NCBI GenBank assembly: GCA_902803255.1
Contig: CADCPG010000202.1
Coordinates: forward strand, 1 to 6,969
Origin: an uncultured Ruminococcus sp.
GTDB lineage: Bacteria > Bacillota > Clostridia > Oscillospirales > CAG-272
Length of the DNA stretch: 6,969 nucleotides
Direction: 5' to 3'
Positions 1 to 4,372 of this stretch are shown one piece after another. Every line of letters begins with the position of its first letter. Positions within the stretch are counted from its first letter, which is position 1. A program made the position numbers and the translations under genes. The notes under the pieces were generated by a model. It was not told the origin of the DNA, did not search any database, and was given only the letters and a program-made list of their open reading frames with translations.

Positions 1-58
1 AACACTGAAAACATCCTTACGGGAACCGGCGAAATTCCGCGTTTTTCGAAAAATCCGC

Positions 59-87
59 TTGTATTCGCACTTTGCAACTGTTATAAT
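59..87 (+). promoter_or_regulatory. Predicted sigma-A/sigma-70 type promoter for the queG-like/addB/addA operon
   Basis: A perfect -10 hexamer TATAAT sits at 82-87. A weaker -35 TTGTAT sits at 59-64 (3 of 6 matches, with the key TTG kept). The spacer is exactly 17 bases. Transcription would start near 94, giving a leader of about 86 bases before the ATG at 180. An A/T-tract palindrome at 42-53 lies just upstream of the -35, where an UP element would be. This is the only good promoter seen ahead of the three genes. No mapping data are available, so the start site is inferred. Confidence 0.6.
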
Positions 88-96
88 AATATTATA
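82..96. repeat. Perfect inverted repeat of the -10 element (6-base arms, 3-base centre)
   Basis: TATAAT at 82-87 is followed by AAT and then ATTATA at 91-96, its exact reverse complement. The repeat gives a -10 box on each strand and could also be an operator for a dimeric regulator. An AT-rich palindrome of this size may arise by chance in such a region, so regulatory meaning is inferred only from its position on the promoter. Confidence 0.6.
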
Positions 97-119
97 CATG
101 ATAAAAGCGCTTTGTGCAA
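91..119 (-). promoter_or_regulatory. Predicted divergent promoter on the minus strand
   Basis: Read on the minus strand, TATAAT occupies 96-91 and TTGCAC occupies 119-114, again with a 17-base spacer. It mirrors the plus-strand promoter: the two -10 boxes are the arms of one inverted repeat (82-96) with three bases between them. A leftward transcript would begin near 84. No complete leftward gene is visible because only about 80 bases remain to the window edge. It may serve a divergent gene outside the window, or simply follow from the symmetry of the -10 region. Confidence 0.35.
104..113. repeat. 10-base perfect palindrome AAAGCGCTTT in the leader
   Basis: AAAGC at 104-108 is followed directly by GCTTT at 109-113. 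Its centre lies about 15 bases after the predicted plus-strand start near 94, and it overlaps the spacer of the predicted minus-strand promoter. It could be a repressor site, but no known operator family is recognised and no regulator gene is in the window. Confidence 0.35.
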
Positions 120-168
120 GTAATAATATTGTCGCTGCGGGTCTTTCGATGACGGGCGCCGCACGCAC

Positions 169-172
169 GGGA
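169..172 (+). promoter_or_regulatory. Weak ribosome binding site for the queG-like gene
   Basis: GGGA at 169-172 ends seven bases before the ATG at 180. It is a short match to the anti-Shine-Dalgarno sequence but at a normal distance. It supports the start at 180 over the in-frame ATG at 198, which has no purine-rich block before it. Confidence 0.45.
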
Positions 173-179
173 AAACAAA

Positions 180-1043
180 ATGACACTTACTGAAATAATG
201 AACAGGCACGGCATCGAGGCCGCCGGGATACCGTTCGGGAGCTGCCGTCTGACACGGGGATACAAGCTGCGGAAGATCGGGTTCGAGCCGCGTTCGGTTT
301 ACTTCGGGCTCATCCCGTACTATACACACGAGTGCGATCTTCCCCGCTCGGTCTCGGCATACGCGGTATCGAAGGATTATCACCTCTTCATAGAGGAGGC
401 CGGCGCGCTGATCACGGAAGAGGTGAAGGCCGTCTTCCCCGGCGCCGGATTCGCGGTATTCGGCGACTCATCGCCGTTCGACGAGCGCGACGGCGCCGCA
501 AGGGCCGGCCTCGGTGTCATCGGCAGGAACGGCATGCTGATCACCGAAAAGTACTCGTCGTACGTATTCATCTTCGAGATAGTCAGCGACATCCCGCCCG
601 ACAGGGAGCCTGTCGAGCCGTGCGGCTGTTACGGATGCGGGCGATGCGCCGCCGCCTGCCCCTTCGGGATGACGGGTGAGAACTGCCTGTCCGCGATAAC
701 GCAGAAGAAGGGCGGTCTCGACGAAAAAGAGAAAGAGACGGTGCTGAGATACGGGAGCGTCTGGGGCTGCGACATCTGCCAGGAGGTCTGTCCTTACACC
801 GCGGCGGCAAAGAAGGCCGGTACGATATACACCGATATCCCCTTCTTCACCGGGACCGCGCTGCGGTTCCCCGACGAAAAAACGCTCTCCGACAGCGACG
901 ACTTCGCACAGAGGGCGTATTCGTGGCGGCCGAAGGACGTGATACTGCGCAACATCAGGCTTTTCGAAGAACACGGGACTTCGCCGCGCGCGAACCCGGA
1001 CGAAGGCAGCGGCGGCCGGGAAGCCACGAAAACAAATACGTAA
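180..1043 (+). CDS. Short QueG-like (epoxyqueuosine reductase family) double [4Fe-4S] protein
   Basis: This 287-residue protein belongs to the QueG family (COG1600; DUF1730 domain plus two [4Fe-4S] clusters). Classical QueG is a cobalamin-dependent cytoplasmic enzyme that reduces epoxyqueuosine to queuosine at the wobble base of tRNAs with GUN anticodons. Visible family motifs are SAYAVSKDYH (59-68), a D-x-x-P with following E-R (96-103), and AGLGVIGRN (109-117). A ferredoxin-like C-x2-C-x2-C-x3-C-P is at C150, C153, C156 and C160, followed by C169 and GCDICQEVCP (C197, C200, C204). These eight cysteines suffice for both clusters; C148 is extra. The protein ends soon after an RN motif (257-258). 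It therefore lacks the C-terminal repeat region of many QueG proteins, which are about 350-390 residues. The last 20 residues are low-complexity and polar. It is first in the operon, 13 bases before addB. Family assignment is strong; queuosine activity is inferred, and a related electron-transfer role is possible, so no symbol is given. Confidence 0.85.
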   Translation: MTLTEIMNRHGIEAAGIPFGSCRLTRGYKLRKIGFEPRSVYFGLIPYYTHECDLPRSVSAYAVSKDYHLFIEEAGALITEEVKAVFPGAGFAVFGDSSPFDERDGAARAGLGVIGRNGMLITEKYSSYVFIFEIVSDIPPDREPVEPCGCYGCGRCAAACPFGMTGENCLSAITQKKGGLDEKEKETVLRYGSVWGCDICQEVCPYTAAAKKAGTIYTDIPFFTGTALRFPDEKTLSDSDDFAQRAYSWRPKDVILRNIRLFEEHGTSPRANPDEGSGGREATKTNT

Positions 1044-1056
1044 ACACGGTAACACG

Positions 1057-4000
1057 ATGATCAGATTCATTTACGGAGCTCACGGGAGCGGAAAAACGGA
1101 ATATATAACCGAACGTATCGCCGAAGACTGCGCCGCCGGGCGCCGCGCCTTCCTGATCGTCCCCGAGCAGGAAGGAGTCCTGGCGGAACGCAGGGCGGCC
1201 GAACGCCTTCCGGCGTCGTCCGCGCTCTGCTTCGAGGTGCTGAACTTCACGAGACTGTGCAACCGCGTGTTCAGGGAATACGGCGGCCTGTCGGCAAAAT
1301 ACGTCTCGGAGGGAATGCGCCTCGTCACGATGATGCGCGCGCTGCGGGCATGCGCTCCGCTTCTGTCGGTCTACCGGAACGCGGCGATGAACGACCCGTC
1401 CTTCGCGGCGGGCATGCTGTCGGCGGTCGACGAACTCGCCGCATGCGGGATAACCCCCGGCGGCATCGACGCCGCCGCGTCCTCACTTCCCGACGCCTCG
1501 CTGTCGGCGAGGCTCTCCGACATATCCGCGTGCGCGTCCGCCTACCGGGAACTGCTGGGCGGCGGGGCCGATCCGTCGGGCAGAATGGAGAGACTCATCG
1601 AAGTACTGAAGTCGGAGAGATTCTTCGCCGGCGCGAACGTGTACATCGATTCATTCTCGGGACTCACCGGCATCCAGCACGAGGCGGTGGCCGAAATAAT
1701 GTCGCAGGCGGCGTCTACGACCGTCGCGGTGCCGCTCGAGAGTCCGGATTCCGACCCCGGGATCGACGGAATATCGAGAAAGCGGATGTCGTCGAGGCTC
1801 CGCCGCGACGCCGCCGCGACCGGGATCCGCACAGAGACCGTCCTCACGGGCGAACAGAAGCGCACGCGCTATGCCGACCTGGCGGCTGCCGGAAGGCTGT
1901 GGACGGCGTTTCCCGAAGAGGGGGCCCGCGACGGTTCGGTGACCGTCGCCGCGGCTTCAGACATATTCGAGGAGGCGGAATACGCCGCCGCGGAGGCGGG
2001 AAAGCTGCTCCGCGCCGGCATGCGCTGCCGCGACATCGTCATATGCGTGCGCGACCCCGACCGGTACAGGGGAATACTTGACACCGCTTTCGAGGACGCC
2101 GGCATTCCCTTCTGGTCGTCGGGCAAGCACCCGCTGTCGCACACGGCGCCGGCGAGGCTCCTTCTGTCGGTGCTGAAGATACTGACCGGCGGCTGGAGGC
2201 GCGAAGACGTGTCCGCCTTCCTTCACACCGGGCTTTCGGGCATATCCGACTCGGACCTCGGCATTTTCGACAGCTACACCGAAAAATGGAACATAAACGG
2301 CAGCGCATTCACCCGGGGCGACTGGCAGATGCATCCGGACGGATACTCAGGCGACATGTCGCCCGAAGACGAAGACCGGCTGAGCCGGATAAACGGCGTC
2401 CGGAAGTCGGTATGCGATATGCTCCTGAAGCTCTCGGAAGAGCTCTCGGCGGCCGGGAGCTGCGGAGAGATCTGCCTCTCTCTGTACCGCTTTCTCGGAT
2501 CTCTCGGGGTCGCCGGCAATATGCGCTCCCGGGCGGCCTCAGCGCTTGAGGCCGGCAGACGCGACGAAGCCGTGAAGCTCGCCGGCTTCACCGACGGACT
2601 CGTCTCCTGCCTTGAGGAGCTGTGCGACTGCTACGGCGGCGCTCCCGCACCCGCGCTGTCCGAGTTCACCTCCGCCCTCTCTCTCATGCTCGACGCGAAG
2701 AGGGTCGGCAGCATACCCGCCACCGCCGACGCGGTGACTCTGGCTCCCGCCGACGTCTTCAGGGCGGACGGCCCCCGCTGCGTTATGCTGCTCGGCGTCG
2801 CCGAGGGCTCGTTCCCCGCCGCACCGCCGTCCCGCGGGCTGTTCTCCGACCCCGACAGGGAGCTCATGTCGGAGTGCGGGCTGCCGCTCTCGTCCGACCC
2901 CGAGTCTGACGCGTCGGACGAGCTCTACTACTTCAGCCGCGCCGCCGCGTCGGCATCGGAAAAACTGATCGTCGTGACGCGCGCGGGCGCCATATCGACG
3001 GCGGTCGACCGGCTGCTCTCGGTCCTCCCCGGGCTCCGGGTGAGCGGCTGCTTCGCTGACGACTTCACCGACAGGTTCACGTCGGAGCGCACGGCAATGG
3101 GATATCTTCCGCTGCTCACCGGCACTCCGCTCGGATCGGCTGTCGCCGCTGCGCTGAGCGGCGCCTCGCGCATGACCGTGCGCGACAGGGACAGCTCGCT
3201 CGAGGACATATCGCCGTCCACGGCCGCGGCCGTCTTCGGGAAGCAGATGTATCTCAGCGAATCGGCGCTCGCCGAATATTACGACTGTCCCTTCAAATTC
3301 GCGTGCGGAAGGCTGCTGAAGCTCGACAGGGTCTGCGGACAGAGGGCGTATTTCTCGTTCGATTCGGTCGGGAACTACATGCACTCGGTGCTCGAGCACT
3401 ACCTGCGAGAGATCTATCTCTCGCGCGGCGGAGTCTTTCCCGAGGGAGACGAGAAGGCCGCCCTGCTCTCGGCGATCTCCGAGAGCGTGAAGAACGGCAT
3501 CGCTCCCGGCGGGAGCGGTTCACTCTCCGCCTCGGTAAAGCATATGACAGGCAGGCTCGACGCGCTCTCCGACGCCGTTACGTCGCGCATGGCGGACGAA
3601 CTGTCGGCCTCGGATTTCGTACCGCGCTTCTTCGAGCTGAAGATAGGCGGGGGCGGTTTTCCCGCCACCGTGTTCGACCTCCCGGACGGAGGCAGGGCGT
3701 CGCTCATAGGCAAGGCCGACAGAGTCGACGTGATGGAAAAGGACGGGAAAGCGTATGTGAGGGTCGTCGACTACAAGACGGGCAGGAAGTTCCCGTCGGG
3801 CTCGGCTTACACCGACCCGAAAACGATGCAGCTGCCACTCTATCTTCTCTCTCTCACGGCGTCGCCGCGTGTATCGGAGAACTTTTTCGGCATGCCCGCG
3901 GTCCCTTCGTCATTCTACTATCTCTTCTGCCTGCCCGAGAAGCCCGAATCGGCCACATCGGACGCAGGCGAGGCGGAGAGGCTCGTCGCCGGAAAGATAA

Positions 4001-4350
4001 AGCGTCTGGGGCGGTATATTGACGGCGGCGCCGGAGCCGGGACGGACAGTCCTGAGGACGGCGGAACGCCGAAAAAGGGAAAGGCCGCGGGAACGGCCGC
4101 CGAATTCTCGGCCGCGACGGAAGAGGAACTGCGCGGTATCTTCTCGGGAGCCGCCGAAAACCTCACGGCCGCGGCTGTATCGATGCGGAAGGGTATGACG
4201 GCCGCGCGGCCCGCCTCTCCCGACAGTTGCAAGAACTGCCCCTTCGCCGCCGTATGCAGACGGAGCGGTTCCCCGGAAGGCGGAGAGAGCGCGGCAGGGA
4301 CAGATCCTATGACAGATTCCGGAGCCGGAACGGCTCCAGGCAGCGTCTGA
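1057..4350 (+). CDS. addB: AddB, helicase-nuclease subunit B with Fe-S cluster
   Basis: AddB partners AddA in the cytoplasmic complex that unwinds and degrades double-strand ends until it meets Chi, then prepares a 3' tail for RecA. The protein has 1097 residues (B. subtilis AddB: 1166). A Walker A motif G-x4-GKT is at 7-14, so the ATG at 1057 is well placed, and no in-frame start lies just upstream. The stretch near 570-590 (LLGVAEGSFPA) is typical of AddB. The nuclease centre is GKADRVD (885-891), VVDYKTG (903-909) and QLPLY (925-929); D888, D905 and K907 are the likely metal and catalytic residues. The Fe-S cluster cysteines are C744, C1058, C1061 and C1067, with the same C-x2-C-x5-C spacing as B. 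subtilis. The other helicase motifs are absent, as is normal for AddB. Oddities are a Gly/Ala/Asp/Lys-rich insert (989-1015) and a 30-residue polar tail after C1067. No ribosome binding site is evident, so translation may be coupled to the gene before. Confidence 0.97.
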   Translation: MIRFIYGAHGSGKTEYITERIAEDCAAGRRAFLIVPEQEGVLAERRAAERLPASSALCFEVLNFTRLCNRVFREYGGLSAKYVSEGMRLVTMMRALRACAPLLSVYRNAAMNDPSFAAGMLSAVDELAACGITPGGIDAAASSLPDASLSARLSDISACASAYRELLGGGADPSGRMERLIEVLKSERFFAGANVYIDSFSGLTGIQHEAVAEIMSQAASTTVAVPLESPDSDPGIDGISRKRMSSRLRRDAAATGIRTETVLTGEQKRTRYADLAAAGRLWTAFPEEGARDGSVTVAAASDIFEEAEYAAAEAGKLLRAGMRCRDIVICVRDPDRYRGILDTAFEDAGIPFWSSGKHPLSHTAPARLLLSVLKILTGGWRREDVSAFLHTGLSGISDSDLGIFDSYTEKWNINGSAFTRGDWQMHPDGYSGDMSPEDEDRLSRINGVRKSVCDMLLKLSEELSAAGSCGEICLSLYRFLGSLGVAGNMRSRAASALEAGRRDEAVKLAGFTDGLVSCLEELCDCYGGAPAPALSEFTSALSLMLDAKRVGSIPATADAVTLAPADVFRADGPRCVMLLGVAEGSFPAAPPSRGLFSDPDRELMSECGLPLSSDPESDASDELYYFSRAAASASEKLIVVTRAGAISTAVDRLLSVLPGLRVSGCFADDFTDRFTSERTAMGYLPLLTGTPLGSAVAAALSGASRMTVRDRDSSLEDISPSTAAAVFGKQMYLSESALAEYYDCPFKFACGRLLKLDRVCGQRAYFSFDSVGNYMHSVLEHYLREIYLSRGGVFPEGDEKAALLSAISESVKNGIAPGGSGSLSASVKHMTGRLDALSDAVTSRMADELSASDFVPRFFELKIGGGGFPATVFDLPDGGRASLIGKADRVDVMEKDGKAYVRVVDYKTGRKFPSGSAYTDPKTMQLPLYLLSLTASPRVSENFFGMPAVPSSFYYLFCLPEKPESATSDAGEAERLVAGKIKRLGRYIDGGAGAGTDSPEDGGTPKKGKAAGTAAEFSAATEEELRGIFSGAAENLTAAAVSMRKGMTAARPASPDSCKNCPFAAVCRRSGSPEGGESAAGTDPMTDSGAGTAPGSV
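4021..4101 (+). other. Low-complexity insert in AddB between nuclease core and last Fe-S cysteines
   Basis: Residues 989-1015 are almost all Gly, Ala, Thr, Asp, Pro and Lys, including SPEDGG and PKKGK. This looks like a flexible loop. It separates the nuclease domain from the C-terminal cysteine triplet, which must still fold back to C744 to hold the cluster. The reading frame is unbroken and the flanking motifs are intact, so it is an in-frame expansion and not damage. Confidence 0.6.
4321..4337 (+). other. Strong hairpin in the 3' end of addB, just before addA
   Basis: GGAGCCG (4321-4327) and CGGCTCC (4331-4337) are perfect reverse complements around a GAA loop, giving a seven-pair, very G+C-rich stem. 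It lies in the final codons of addB, 10 bases before the stop codon and 35 before the addA start. No T-tract follows, so it is not a rho-independent terminator. It may affect mRNA stability or translation at the junction, or just reflect the G/A/P-rich tail it encodes. Confidence 0.55.
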
Positions 4351-4361
4351 CGACGGTAAGC

Positions 4362-4365
4362 GGAG
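4362..4365 (+). promoter_or_regulatory. Ribosome binding site for addA
   Basis: GGAG at 4362-4365 lies seven bases before the ATG at 4373, within the 22-base gap after the addB stop. It is clearer than the sites before the other two genes and fixes the addA start, which also places the helicase Q motif and Walker A at their usual N-terminal positions. Confidence 0.7.
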
Positions 4366-4372
4366 ACGACAG

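Larger units (their letters stand above)
84..130. repeat. Direct repeat of TAATAATATT at 84-93 and 121-130
   Basis: The identical 10-mer occurs twice, 37 bases apart. Each copy is preceded by a related stretch starting TTTG: TTTGCAA at 71-77 and TTTGTGCAAG at 111-120. The first copy overlaps the predicted -10 box and the second lies in the untranslated leader. The pair could be paired binding sites or a small duplication. Composition alone makes AT-rich repeats easier to obtain, so significance is moderate. Confidence 0.45.
1..179. other. Intergenic regulatory region upstream of the operon
   Basis: No convincing gene lies here. Two forward frames stay open across most of it, but without a plausible start, ribosome binding site or recognisable protein. 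The right half (about 71-130) is very AT-rich compared with the genes. It holds promoter-like hexamers on both strands, a repeated 10-mer and two short palindromes, listed separately. The left edge could be the 5' flank of a leftward gene outside the window: a minus-strand ATG is present at 14-12, but too few bases remain to judge it. Confidence 0.7.

Noticed and set aside
20..46. Terminator-like GGAA/TTCC stem followed by TTTTT
   Set aside because: The stem has only four continuous pairs with a nine-base loop, and the T-run is part of the palindrome TTTTTCGAAAAA at 42-53. This is too weak to call a terminator.
81..383. 100-codon minus-strand frame across the promoter and queG-like start
   Set aside because: It runs antisense into the QueG-like gene and through the AT-rich promoter, with no ribosome binding site or recognisable motif.
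1257..2081. 274-codon plus-strand frame overlapping addB
   Set aside because: Its translation is dominated by Arg, Gly and Pro, as expected for a shifted frame of a G+C-rich gene, while the addB frame carries the conserved motifs.
2539..3399. 286-codon open frame on the minus strand inside addB
   Set aside because: It is antisense to clearly coding addB, is Arg/Gly/Glu-rich without a recognisable domain, and is explained by the lack of stops in G+C-rich DNA.
1057..4350. Missing helicase motifs II to VI in AddB as a sign of decay
   Set aside because: AddB proteins normally keep only Walker A and the Fe-S nuclease; the frame is intact and all expected residues are present.
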